64,000 bases of DNA from Flavobacterium hibernum (GTDB taxonomy: Bacteria > Bacteroidota > Bacteroidia > Flavobacteriales > Flavobacteriaceae): the NCBI RefSeq assembly GCF_000832125.1, contig NZ_JPRK01000015.1:124001-188000 (forward strand), given 5' to 3'. A program made the translations under genes and the position numbers. The notes beneath the pieces were generated by a model. It had not been told where the DNA came from, ran no database searches, and worked only from the letters and a program-made list of their open reading frames with translations. The stretch's first letter is position 1, and each line of letters opens with the position of its first letter. This document shows positions 34,085 to 42,867 of the stretch, one piece after another.

Positions 34085-36274
34085 CTATTTTGTAAACAAT
34101 AATTCTCTGTATTTTGTTAAAGTCCAACTTTCGTCGTCTACCAACAACTCAAGCTTGTCGCAATGGTTACGAATATCTTCAAAATAAGGTTTTACTTTAT
34201 TGCAATAAGCTTCGGCCATTTTTTGCGCATCTGTCAAATGGTTAGCTGTTCTTCTTTCATCTGTCATGGCCAACACTTTAGAATTAATTCCTTCTATATG
34301 ACCTGAGATTTCTTTAATTAAAACAATCTGCTCTTTTGCAATTGTTTCAAATTCTTTTCCGAAGATTTCTTTTAATCCTTTTACGTTTTCAATTAAAGTA
34401 TTCTGATAACGAATTGCTGTTGGAATAACATGGTTTCTCGAAATATCTCCTAAAATCCTACCTTCAATCTGAATTTTCTTAGTGTATTCCTCTAACTCAA
34501 TTTCATAACGCGCTTCAACTTCAATATGATTCATAATCCCTAATTCTTCAAACAATGTAAATGCTTGTTTAGAAACCTTAGCTTTAATTGCCTCCGGAGT
34601 AGTTTTAAAATTACTTAAACCTCTTTTAGCAGCTTCTTTTTCCCAAGCTTCGCTATAACCGTCACCTTCAAAAAGAATCTTTTTAGATTGTTTAATATAT
34701 TCTCTTAAAACATTAAAAATAGCATCGTCTTTTTTCATGTCTTTTGACTCGATCAAAGCATCAACTTCTATTTTAAAATCTTTTAATTGCTTGGCAACAA
34801 TTGCATTAAGCGTTGTCATGGCGTTTGAACAATTTGAATTTGAACCAACGGCTCTAAACTCCCATTTATTACCTGTAAAAGCAAAAGGCGAAGTTCTGTT
34901 TCTATCAGTATTATCTAAAAGAACGTCAGGAATTTTACCTACTACATTTAGTTTTAAATCTGTTTTTTCTTCTGGAGATAGTTTTCCGGTTGTTACACTT
35001 TCTAATTCAGATAAAACTTTTGTCAATTGTGCTCCAATAAAAACCGAGATAATTGCCGGCGGCGCTTCATTTGCTCCTAACCTATGATCGTTACTTGCTG
35101 TTGCAATTGATGCTCTTAATAGAGTTTCATAATCATTAACCGCTTTAATGGTATTAATAAAGAAAGTTAAAAACTGTAAATTGCTCATTGGCGTTTTACT
35201 CGGACTCAATAAATTAACTCCTGTATCTGTTGCCAATGACCAGTTGTTGTGTTTCCCAGAACCGTTTACTCCTTTAAATGGTTTTTCATGAAATAAAACT
35301 TTAAAATCATGACGTTCTGCAACTTTTTGCATTACATCCATTAATAAAGAGTTATGATCTACAGCAAGATTTGTTTCTTCAAAAATTGGTGCCAACTCAA
35401 ATTGGTTTGGCGCAACTTCATTATGACGTGTTTTTACCGGAATTCCCAATAACATACATTCTTGCTCTAAATCTCTCATGTAGGTTAATGCACGAGTTGG
35501 AATAGAACCAAAATAATGATCGTCTAATTGTTGTCCTTTTGCAGATGTATGTCCTAGTAATGTTCTACCAGTCATCATTAAGTCTGGGCGAGAATTTGCC
35601 AAAGCTTTATCGATAAGGAAATACTCTTGCTCCCACCCCAAAGTTGCAGTTACTTTTTTTACATTTTTATCGAAATATCTACATACCTCCGTAGCAGCTT
35701 CGTCAATCGCGGATAAAGCTCTTAATAAGGGAATCTTATTATCTAAGGCTTCTCCTGTGTAAGCAATAAAAACGGTAGGAATACATAAAGTTGTTCCATA
35801 TATAAATGCCGGCGATGTTGGATCCCAAGCTGTGTAACCTCTCGCTTCAAAAGTATTTCTAATTCCTCCGTTAGGAAAACTTGATGCATCTGGCTCTTGT
35901 TGTACCAATTGTGCACCACCAAATTTTTCTACAGGATCACTTCCATCGTACGAAACCTCAAAGAAAGCATCATGTTTTTCTGCCGTTGTTCCCGTAAGAG
36001 GCTGAAACCAGTGTGTATAATGTGTAACTCCTTTGGCAAGTGCCCATTCTTTCATACCCATGGCAATATAATCTGCCAGTTTTCTGTCTATTTTAGTTCC
36101 ATGTTGAACCGCATCTCTTACTCCCTTTAAAGCATCCGAAGTTAAGTACTGCTTCATTGCTTTCTCATTAAACACATTTGAACCAAAAATGGCAGATTTT
36201 CTATCAATCTCTTCAAAATGTACTGGCTTTCTCGTAGAAGCTTCTTGTAAAGCTTGGAAACGTAATGTTGACAT
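34085..36274 (-). CDS. glnN: Glutamine synthetase type III
   Basis: 729 residues from the ATG at 36274 (MSTLRFQALQEASTRKP). A longer frame starting at 36334 is upstream of the promoter box at 36322-36329 and is rejected. GSIII condenses glutamate and ammonia with ATP in the cytoplasm. Signatures visible include TLGWEQEYFLID, GSGKHNNWSLAT, RHNEVAPNQFELAP and NDHRLGANEAPPAIISVF. Length near 730 fits the family, twice that of types I and II. It is divergent from a type II enzyme 428 bases away; the two presumably respond differently to nitrogen supply. Confidence 0.96.
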   Translation of the reverse strand: MSTLRFQALQEASTRKPVHFEEIDRKSAIFGSNVFNEKAMKQYLTSDALKGVRDAVQHGTKIDRKLADYIAMGMKEWALAKGVTHYTHWFQPLTGTTAEKHDAFFEVSYDGSDPVEKFGGAQLVQQEPDASSFPNGGIRNTFEARGYTAWDPTSPAFIYGTTLCIPTVFIAYTGEALDNKIPLLRALSAIDEAATEVCRYFDKNVKKVTATLGWEQEYFLIDKALANSRPDLMMTGRTLLGHTSAKGQQLDDHYFGSIPTRALTYMRDLEQECMLLGIPVKTRHNEVAPNQFELAPIFEETNLAVDHNSLLMDVMQKVAERHDFKVLFHEKPFKGVNGSGKHNNWSLATDTGVNLLSPSKTPMSNLQFLTFFINTIKAVNDYETLLRASIATASNDHRLGANEAPPAIISVFIGAQLTKVLSELESVTTGKLSPEEKTDLKLNVVGKIPDVLLDNTDRNRTSPFAFTGNKWEFRAVGSNSNCSNAMTTLNAIVAKQLKDFKIEVDALIESKDMKKDDAIFNVLREYIKQSKKILFEGDGYSEAWEKEAAKRGLSNFKTTPEAIKAKVSKQAFTLFEELGIMNHIEVEARYEIELEEYTKKIQIEGRILGDISRNHVIPTAIRYQNTLIENVKGLKEIFGKEFETIAKEQIVLIKEISGHIEGINSKVLAMTDERRTANHLTDAQKMAEAYCNKVKPYFEDIRNHCDKLELLVDDESWTLTKYRELLFTK

Positions 36275-36321
36275 GTATATAAATTTAAAATTCGTAATAA
36301 TTTTCATTAAAAAAAGAGGAA

Positions 36322-36329
36322 CAAATATA
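36322..36329 (-). promoter_or_regulatory. GSIII -7 box
   Basis: TATATTTG on the minus strand matches TAnnTTTG, 47 bases upstream of the GSIII ATG. Confidence 0.55.
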
Positions 36330-36654
36330 AACAATTAAACAAGTGATTTAAAACATAGATTTCAGAATTTTATACGCCGATTTTTCAATAGAAGACGCTT
36401 TTTATAAAGAATAATGGATTTGATTTAAAGAAATGTAACAAAATACATCGGTATTATTCATTAAATAAACATTTTTTCACAATTCCTTAATCCAGAAATC
36501 TAAAAAACATGTGTAATTTTTACGAATTTATTTTTTAATGGTGTTAAAAATTGCTTTTTTAAAAATATACCCCTAACAAATTTGCGCTTATCTAAAAAAT
36601 AATAGTTCACTAAACAAAATACCCCCCTAATTTTTACGGCTAAAAAAATAAATC
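36330..36654. promoter_or_regulatory. Shared upstream region of the two glutamine synthetases
   Basis: About 325 bases with no gene. ATACCCCTAA (about 36567-36577) and ATACCCCCCTAA (about 36619-36630) form a repeated C-rich motif in otherwise AT-rich DNA, a possible regulator site. Confidence 0.4.
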
Positions 36655-36662
36655 TATATTTG
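36655..36662 (+). promoter_or_regulatory. Type II glutamine synthetase -7 box
   Basis: TATATTTG matches TAnnTTTG and is 39 bases upstream of the ATG at 36702. Confidence 0.6.
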
Positions 36663-36701
36663 ACCCAACGAAAAAAACAAAAAAATTAATTCTATATTAT
36701 T

Positions 36702-37718
36702 ATGGCTAAAATTAAGTTAGAGTACATTTGGTTAGATGGATATGAACCAACTCAAAATCTTAGAAGTAAAACTAAAGTTGAAGAGCATGAAAATTTCAAA
36801 GGAACATTAGAAGAACTTGGAAACTGGTCATTTGATGGTTCATCAACAAAACAAGCTGAAGGTGGATCTTCAGACTGTCTATTAGTTCCTGTTGCAATTT
36901 ACCCAGATCCAACTCGTATCAATGGATACCTAGTTATGTCTGAAGTTATGTATGCGGATGGAGCACCACACCCTTCTAACGGTAGAGCTACAATTGATGA
37001 TGATAATGATGATTTTTGGTTTGGTTTCGAACAAGAGTATTTCATCATGGATACTAAAACTTTATTGCCATTAGGTTTCCCTGTTGGAGGTTATCCTGCT
37101 CCACAAGGTATGTACTACTGTTCTGTAGGTGGAAAAAACACGCACGGAAGAAAATTAGTAGAAGAACATGCTGATTTATGTATTGCTGCCGGACTTAACT
37201 TTGAAGGTATTAACCAAGAAGTTGCTTGCGGACAATGGGAATTCCAATTATTTGCTAAAGGTGCTAAAAAAGCCGGAGACGAAATCTGGATTGCTAGATA
37301 TTTATTAGATCGTTTGACTGAAAAATATGGTTACTATATCGAGTATCACCCAAAACCACTTGGAGATACAGACTGGAATGGTTCAGGAATGCATGCTAAC
37401 TTCTCTAACAACGTTCTTAGAACATGTGGAGACCAAGCAACTTACGAAAGAATTTGTGAGGCTTTCCGTCCTGTAACTGCTGAGCACATTGCGGTTTACG
37501 GAGCTTACAATGACTTACGTTTAACTGGTAAACATGAAACTGCATCTATTCACGATTTCTCTTATGGAATTTCTGATAGAGGAGCTTCAATCAGAATTCC
37601 TTTAATTACTGTTCAAAAAGGTTGGAAAGGTTGGTTAGAAGACAGAAGACCAGCTTCAAATGGAGATCCATACAAAATTGCTGCTAGAATTATCAAAACT
37701 GTAAAATCAGCGTTGTAA
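36702..37718 (+). CDS. glnA: Glutamine synthetase type II (eukaryote-like)
   Basis: 338 residues, a normal GSII length. The N-terminal YIWLDGYEPTQNLRSKT with NWSFDGSSTKQAEGG, FGFEQEYFI with its metal-binding glutamates, NGSGMHANFSNN and the C-terminal DRRPASNGDPYKIAARI are the family hallmarks. It makes glutamine from glutamate and ammonia. It is transcribed away from the type III enzyme. Its own promoter box and terminator are visible. Confidence 0.96.
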   Translation: MAKIKLEYIWLDGYEPTQNLRSKTKVEEHENFKGTLEELGNWSFDGSSTKQAEGGSSDCLLVPVAIYPDPTRINGYLVMSEVMYADGAPHPSNGRATIDDDNDDFWFGFEQEYFIMDTKTLLPLGFPVGGYPAPQGMYYCSVGGKNTHGRKLVEEHADLCIAAGLNFEGINQEVACGQWEFQLFAKGAKKAGDEIWIARYLLDRLTEKYGYYIEYHPKPLGDTDWNGSGMHANFSNNVLRTCGDQATYERICEAFRPVTAEHIAVYGAYNDLRLTGKHETASIHDFSYGISDRGASIRIPLITVQKGWKGWLEDRRPASNGDPYKIAARIIKTVKSAL

Positions 37719-37740
37719 TTCATAGTTTAAATTATACTGA

Positions 37741-37768
37741 AAAGTGTCATCTTAATTGATGGCACTTT
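37741..37768 (+). terminator. Terminator of the type II glutamine synthetase
   Basis: AAAGTGTCATC / GATGGCACTTT (one G-T pair) around TTAATT is followed by TTTTTATTT. Confidence 0.75.
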
Positions 37769-37863
37769 TTTTATTTAACAGCCTTGTTACATTTAACAAA
37801 GTCGAAATGTCGCAACTTAAACCTGCCGCGTTTAGCATCAAAACATAATAAGCGTAATCTTGT

Positions 37864-38014
37864 CATTTCGAGGAACGAGAAATCACACACGAAACGAAAT
37901 AATCTCATTTTATGTCATCCCGAGGAAAGAGGGATCCCCGCGAGTAGCTTGGCAATGCAGAGAAATACTTTGCGTTAGTTTCTTACGAAGATTCCTCGTT
38001 CCTCGGAATGACAA
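37864..38014. repeat. Palindromic repeat block, GTCATTTCGAGG type
   Basis: GTCATTTCGAGGAACGAGAAATC at about 37864 opens the unit. A second arm GTCATCCCGAGGAAAGAGGGATC lies at 37915, and the right arm ending near 38014 (TCCTCGTTCCTCGGAATGAC) is the reverse complement of the first. An ORF overlapping this block is a repeat by-product, not a gene. The remainder of the 444-base gap, up to the TerC -7 box at 38131, holds nothing I recognise. Confidence 0.75.
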
Positions 38015-38130
38015 AGATTATCTATTTTGATTTCGGCTTCCATCAATGCTGTAAAAAATTATAACAAAAATCATGGTAAAATTTTAAACTAACTTTCTAA
38101 TAATTAATTTTTAAGTTAAACTTCAAAAAC

Positions 38131-38138
38131 TATCTTTG
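38131..38138 (+). promoter_or_regulatory. TerC gene -7 box
   Basis: TATCTTTG matches TAnnTTTG and is 24 bases upstream of the ATG at 38163. Confidence 0.6.
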
Positions 38139-38162
38139 TACATCATTTAAAAAAATAACATA

Positions 38163-39125
38163 ATGGTCTGGATTTTCTTTTTAATCGCAATTGTTCTTAT
38201 TCTTGCTTTAGACTTGGGAGTTTTTAACAAAAACCCGCATATTATTAGCACAAAAGAAGCAAGTAAATGGACACTCATTTGGGTAACAACTTCATTCCTA
38301 TTTTCGGGAGTAATTTACTGGCTATACACTACAGATTATATTGCAAATCCCGACAATCTAAAACCTGCCGTAGCTTCAATGAAGTTTATTACGGGTTACT
38401 TAATCGAGTTGTCTTTAAGTATTGATAATATCTTTGTAATCGCTATTATTTTTGCATCGTTCAAAATACCTCAAAAATACCAACACCGTGTTTTGTTTTG
38501 GGGAATTCTTGGAGCAATCGTTTTTCGTGGTTTAATGATCTTCTTTGGTGTAATGCTTATTAATAAGTTTACCTGGATGACCTATTTATTTGGTGCTTTC
38601 TTGATTTTTACAGCCTTAAAAATGTTGTTTTCTGGCGAAGACGAAGATTTTCAGCCAAAAGATTCTTTCGTATACAAAACTCTAGGAAAAATTATTCCGA
38701 TGACTTCTGAAATGAACGGAGAGAAATTTTTTGTTTCTACAAAGACAGCAAAAAAAGCAGCTACTCCTTTATTTGTTGCTCTTATAGTAATTGAAGTTAT
38801 GGATGTTTTATTTGCTATCGATAGTGTTCCTGCTATTCTTGCCATTACCTCAGACCCTTTTTTAGTATTTAGCTCAAACATCTTTGCTATTTTAGGATTG
38901 CGTTCTATGTACTTTTTCTTGGCAAATATGCTGGCAAAATTCAGTTTCTTAGAATACAGCTTAATTGCTATTTTAACGTTCGTTGGATTAAAAATGATTC
39001 TTCACGATTTTATTCACGTACCAGAATGGGCATCATTAGGATTCATTGCATTGGCACTTTTGGTAGGTATTTTAGTTTCTTTAAAATACGGAAAAACCGA
39101 AGAGGAAGCGAAGCTAGAAGAATAA
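38163..39125 (+). CDS. TerC/Alx-family membrane protein
   Basis: 320 residues with about eight membrane helices. The sequences LELSLSIDNIFVIAIIFASFKIP and VLFAIDSVPAILAITSDPFLVFSSNIFAILGLR are the family signatures: two Asp-rich metal-binding helices. TerC/Alx proteins export manganese or help metal-load exported enzymes in the inner membrane. It stands alone with a promoter box and a strong terminator. Confidence 0.92.
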   Translation: MVWIFFLIAIVLILALDLGVFNKNPHIISTKEASKWTLIWVTTSFLFSGVIYWLYTTDYIANPDNLKPAVASMKFITGYLIELSLSIDNIFVIAIIFASFKIPQKYQHRVLFWGILGAIVFRGLMIFFGVMLINKFTWMTYLFGAFLIFTALKMLFSGEDEDFQPKDSFVYKTLGKIIPMTSEMNGEKFFVSTKTAKKAATPLFVALIVIEVMDVLFAIDSVPAILAITSDPFLVFSSNIFAILGLRSMYFFLANMLAKFSFLEYSLIAILTFVGLKMILHDFIHVPEWASLGFIALALLVGILVSLKYGKTEEEAKLEE

Positions 39126-39146
39126 ACTTCTTGATATACATATTTG

Positions 39147-39177
39147 AAAAAAGGAAATCTTACGATTTCCTTTTTTT
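39147..39177 (+). terminator. Terminator of the TerC gene (copy 1)
   Basis: AAAAAAGGAAATC / GATTTCCTTTTTT around TTAC. The same 30-base hairpin recurs at 41110-41141. Confidence 0.9.
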
Positions 39178-39289
39178 ATATGCCTATATGTTAAATCATA
39201 AGATTAATATTATAATTTAACTATTAAAAATAAGATTATACTTTTATATTAAATATATTTATCTCATTATAAACCTTTAAAATTTTATC

Positions 39290-41083
39290 ATGAGAAAGAA
39301 TTACATTTATTTTATCGTACTTTTTATACTGAGTATTTCAGTATCTGCACAAAAAGTAACCCTAACCCCTGCTACTGTTAACAATATTGGCTATACCGGT
39401 GGCCCAATAAATTTAGGTGGCGTAGCTTATTCTAGCGTTTCACTGTCCGTTAAAGTAGAATTACCAGATAATGTAGCAGTTGGAGACACAGGCACAATAA
39501 AAATTTACTGCTCAAACGGGACTGCACTTGGAGTTAATGTAGCTGTAGGTGGCGATGGAGGCTCATTATATTTTGGAGGAGAAAAAGTGGCAACCCGAAG
39601 TTTTTATATAAACTTGAGTTGGTCAGATTTTTCAACATCATTTGCATACCTATTTGCAGAATACAAAAACCCCGCTGGAGCTTCGTATAAAAGCTCAAAT
39701 ATTTCAATAATAAAAAATTCAACACTTAACGGAGGAACTGTAAACGCTCCTGCAGATGCTCCTAACCCAAATAAAATAACCAACACAATATGCTGTGATC
39801 AAACTATAAGACAGGGAGACAAACCTGCTCCTATTACAGGATCGCTATACAACAATCCATATTTCGATAAAATCTACGGTATAAACAATACTTGGTCTGC
39901 TTATGCACTTTTAGATTTCGACAATGCAAATCAAATTGTATATCTAGATTATTACAATACACCACTTACAAGTCAAACAATACAAAGAAAATTAGGGTAC
40001 AATGGAACTAGCGATTTTCCAAACAAAAGCAATGTAGTAACTATTACTATTGTACCGTCACCAATTACTCTAAATGAAATTTCAGTTAATAGTCCTGCAA
40101 ATTCGGATGGCTATATTGAAATCATAAACACGAATCCAAAACAAATCTATGGCACAAGACCTAGTGCAAACGTAAATTTAAATATATTACAAAATCCATT
40201 TCATACTCCTCAAAGAGGTGATAACTTAACACAAATCGAAAAATTTGAATGGGAATATCGAAAAATAGGTTCCGTGTCTGCTGATTGGATTAAAATTAAT
40301 AATTCACATCCATATGACTTAGATTCTTTTAATCCCACAGACCTTACTGATGGTGAAGATAATTTTTATTTAGTAAGAAGAATCGCTTTTTATCAAAACA
40401 TAAAAAAAGTTAGCAACACTCTAAAACTATTACTTCGAACAATTCGCCATAATAACACCATTTGTTGCGATCAAACTCTTGTAATATCAAGTTCAAATAC
40501 TATCGATTCGCCAAACCTTATTATAGGAGCAGAAGCAACACCAGACCCAAAACAATCCACACGATATCAGTGGCAAAGTCAATCTATAGACAATAACACT
40601 AGTGCAATTGGGAATTGGACAAATATCGCTGGAGCAACATCAAAAGATTTCCTACCTCCATCCCTCCAACTAGTTTCTAGCTATGACCCTCGTAACCCTA
40701 GAGAAACCACTTGGAAAGCTCCAATGAGTTATAATTATAGACGGTTAACTGTGCCATCATACCACAATGGGCAATCATCATATAGCAATGAAATAACTTT
40801 AACATCTATAAGTTATAAAGAAATCCCTTTAATAACTGCTTACCCAAACCCAGCCACTTCAATTATAAATATTGAAAATAAAGGCAACCTCCTTAATATG
40901 GCAACTACATCAGTAACGATAGTAAACGTAACGGGAACAATTGTAAATTCAAACAATTACTCAATAATTAGTCCAAGTATAATAAGCATAGATGTTTCAA
41001 GCCTACCATCAGGAACATATTTTATAAATCTAGATACTGGGGATCGTAGAAGTACAAAGATAACATTCCTAAAAAACAATTAA
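39290..41083 (+). CDS. Secreted protein with T9SS type-A sorting domain
   Basis: 597 residues with a signal peptide (about 1-20, ending VSAQ). The last ~80 residues form the type-A sorting domain: TAYPNPATSIINIEN, VNVTGTIVN, VSSLPSGTYFINLDTGDRRSTKITFLK. The body is beta-rich and has two TICCDQT repeats, near residues 166-172 and 390-396. A GxxGTW-like immunoglobulin-type region is near 360-480. T9SS exports such cargo to the cell surface or medium. The ligand is unknown. It lies between two copies of an identical terminator hairpin. Confidence 0.88.
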   Translation: MRKNYIYFIVLFILSISVSAQKVTLTPATVNNIGYTGGPINLGGVAYSSVSLSVKVELPDNVAVGDTGTIKIYCSNGTALGVNVAVGGDGGSLYFGGEKVATRSFYINLSWSDFSTSFAYLFAEYKNPAGASYKSSNISIIKNSTLNGGTVNAPADAPNPNKITNTICCDQTIRQGDKPAPITGSLYNNPYFDKIYGINNTWSAYALLDFDNANQIVYLDYYNTPLTSQTIQRKLGYNGTSDFPNKSNVVTITIVPSPITLNEISVNSPANSDGYIEIINTNPKQIYGTRPSANVNLNILQNPFHTPQRGDNLTQIEKFEWEYRKIGSVSADWIKINNSHPYDLDSFNPTDLTDGEDNFYLVRRIAFYQNIKKVSNTLKLLLRTIRHNNTICCDQTLVISSSNTIDSPNLIIGAEATPDPKQSTRYQWQSQSIDNNTSAIGNWTNIAGATSKDFLPPSLQLVSSYDPRNPRETTWKAPMSYNYRRLTVPSYHNGQSSYSNEITLTSISYKEIPLITAYPNPATSIINIENKGNLLNMATTSVTIVNVTGTIVNSNNYSIISPSIISIDVSSLPSGTYFINLDTGDRRSTKITFLKNN

Positions 41084-41109
41084 AAAATGGGGATTTGAAT
41101 TATATTCAT

Positions 41110-41141
41110 AAAAAAAGGAAATCTTACGATTTCCTTTTTTT
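41110..41141. terminator. Terminator shared by the T9SS gene and lipoprotein (copy 2)
   Basis: AAAAAAAGGAAATC / GATTTCCTTTTTTT around TTAC; matches the hairpin at 39147 to within one A. It lies between convergent genes. Confidence 0.88.
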
Positions 41142-41157
41142 ATTTCTATTCTAATAA

Positions 41158-41673
41158 TTAATTTAATTTCTTAACATTACTATCATCGATATTATATCTT
41201 TTGACAACAGCATTATAATCTGAATAATCCGGTTTAGATGATTTACCTGTAGTAGAAAATGCACCTGGCACAATTACAATTCTAAAAGTTTGATTTTTTA
41301 TATACTCAGGAGTTAAAGCCAAATCATAGTTTCCACCAGCATAAATTGTAAAATCCTCTCTACTAAAATCGAAATCGTAATCAAAATCTCCTTTTGCAGT
41401 ATAAATAGTTCTAGGGATTTGTTGCCAAATTGGTGTTTTAGAGTCAATTGTTCCTGCTAATCTATAAATCAAAATCACATCTGAATCAAAAATAATAGGA
41501 GATAATTTTTGATAAATATTATAACCATCAGTAGTATTAAAACCAAAATTCACATTTTGAAGTTCAAAAACTTCAGAGACTGGTCCTTCCGGCCCCTGAG
41601 GTCCTTCTGGTCCTTCACAACTAGAAAATGCAATTAGTCCAACAACAGCAAAAAGGGTAAGTATCTTTTTCAT
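41158..41673 (-). CDS. Lipoprotein with a short collagen-like segment
   Basis: 171 residues. The signal ends in AFSSC (Cys19 lipidated), immediately followed by GPEGPQGPEGP, four Gly-x-y triplets. The remaining ~135 residues are beta-rich with no recognised domain. Such EGPxGPxGP lipoproteins are frequent in Bacteroidota and of unknown role. It is convergent with the T9SS cargo gene; no functional link is proven. Confidence 0.75.
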   Translation of the reverse strand: MKKILTLFAVVGLIAFSSCEGPEGPQGPEGPVSEVFELQNVNFGFNTTDGYNIYQKLSPIIFDSDVILIYRLAGTIDSKTPIWQQIPRTIYTAKGDFDYDFDFSREDFTIYAGGNYDLALTPEYIKNQTFRIVIVPGAFSTTGKSSKPDYSDYNAVVKRYNIDDSNVKKLN

Positions 41674-41756
41674 AATTTTTATTTTTTTAAGATTTATAAA
41701 GGTATTCCAAAAACCAAACCAAAAAATGATTTTAGCTCAGTTTGAGATTAAAAATA

Positions 41757-42629
41757 TTATGATTTTTTTACAACTTGCTGGTTTTTAAGCAATATTTTGT
41801 TAAAAAATAATACATGGAAAGGTAGTGAATTTTCCCAATAATCCCAAGTATGTGCTCCAGGACGTTCAGTATAATCGTGATCGACCTTGTTATAAACTAA
41901 TCTTCTATGCAATTCTCTATTAGGTTCAATCAAGAAATCATCCACACCACAATCTATAATTAAAGGCAATTTGTTTGCTTTTATTTTGTCTAACATTCCT
42001 AAAACTGCATATTGTGCATACATTTCTGAGTTATCGCTTTTGTCTCCAAAAACGGGCTGCATCAATTTAACAACTTGTGCCGATGATTCACGATTGAGCA
42101 TTGTACTCATATCTACAGCTCCACTCATACTTCCGGCAGCACAAAATAAATCGGGGTGTTTTGTTGATAGATACAAAGCACCGTGACCTCCCATCGAAAG
42201 CCCCGTGATCACTCTTCCGTTTCGATTACTTATGGTTCGATATGTTTTATCTACTTTCTGAATTACTTCTTGCGTGATAAAAGTCTCAAATTGACTTCCG
42301 CTATTTACAGGACTATCCAAGTAGAAACTAAACGTTTCGCCTTCTGGCATTACGATAATAATATTGTATTGATCTGATAAGTTTTGAACCAATTTTTTGT
42401 TTGGTGTATTTTTTAACCAATCGCTAAAATGTCCGTAAGCGCCGTGCAACAAATACATAACCGGAAAAGCCGTTTTACTTTTTGCATACGAATTAGGCAA
42501 AACAACCGCAGCTTTGTAGGTTTTACTCATCGCCACACTTGGAACTTGCAAAGTATCTACTCTTGCCGCGTAACTCACTGAAGACAAGCATAAAATAAGA
42601 GCGAATACTAAGATTTTAAAGTTTTTCAT
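41757..42629 (-). CDS. Exported alpha/beta-hydrolase esterase (esterase D-like)
   Basis: 290 residues with a signal peptide (about 1-21). The nucleophile elbow GLSMGG has Ser145 as catalytic nucleophile, preceded by PVMYLLHGAYGHFSDW (oxyanion region). The catalytic His is predicted in RPGAHTWDYW near residue 264. This is the Esterase/feruloyl-esterase-like or mycolyltransferase fold (PF00756). It probably hydrolyses an ester of a sugar or other small molecule in the periplasm. The downstream AraC-type regulator on the same strand may control it, but no shared site is visible. Confidence 0.88.
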   Translation of the reverse strand: MKNFKILVFALILCLSSVSYAARVDTLQVPSVAMSKTYKAAVVLPNSYAKSKTAFPVMYLLHGAYGHFSDWLKNTPNKKLVQNLSDQYNIIIVMPEGETFSFYLDSPVNSGSQFETFITQEVIQKVDKTYRTISNRNGRVITGLSMGGHGALYLSTKHPDLFCAAGSMSGAVDMSTMLNRESSAQVVKLMQPVFGDKSDNSEMYAQYAVLGMLDKIKANKLPLIIDCGVDDFLIEPNRELHRRLVYNKVDHDYTERPGAHTWDYWENSLPFHVLFFNKILLKNQQVVKKS

Positions 42630-42689
42630 ATTTATAGATTTTCAATTTTGGGTTTGTAAATATACCTTTTTCTGAATATATTATATGAA

Positions 42690-42720
42690 AAATCCGACCA
42701 GTTTTTCACCAGTCGGATTT
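42690..42720 (-). terminator. Hairpin downstream of the AraC regulator
   Basis: AAATCCGAC / GTCGGATTT around a 13-base loop, with A and T flanks, lies between the AraC gene and the esterase gene. Confidence 0.65.
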
Positions 42721-42867
42721 GTATGTTTTTCTTTTGCCAAAGATTAAATTGATTCCAAAGATTACTTTTATAAAAAATTTATTTCCCGTAAATCTCAACT
42801 ATATATACTCTCACGCAATCTGAATAAAAAAATCTTTTTAATCTGCGTAATCTGTGGCAAAATATCA

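Noticed and set aside
36275..36334. Longer start of the type III glutamine synthetase
   Set aside because: It precedes the TATATTTG box; MSTLRFQ is the standard start.
37784..37978. Short ORF downstream of the type II glutamine synthetase
   Set aside because: It runs through the palindromic repeat block, has no plausible start context and no domain.
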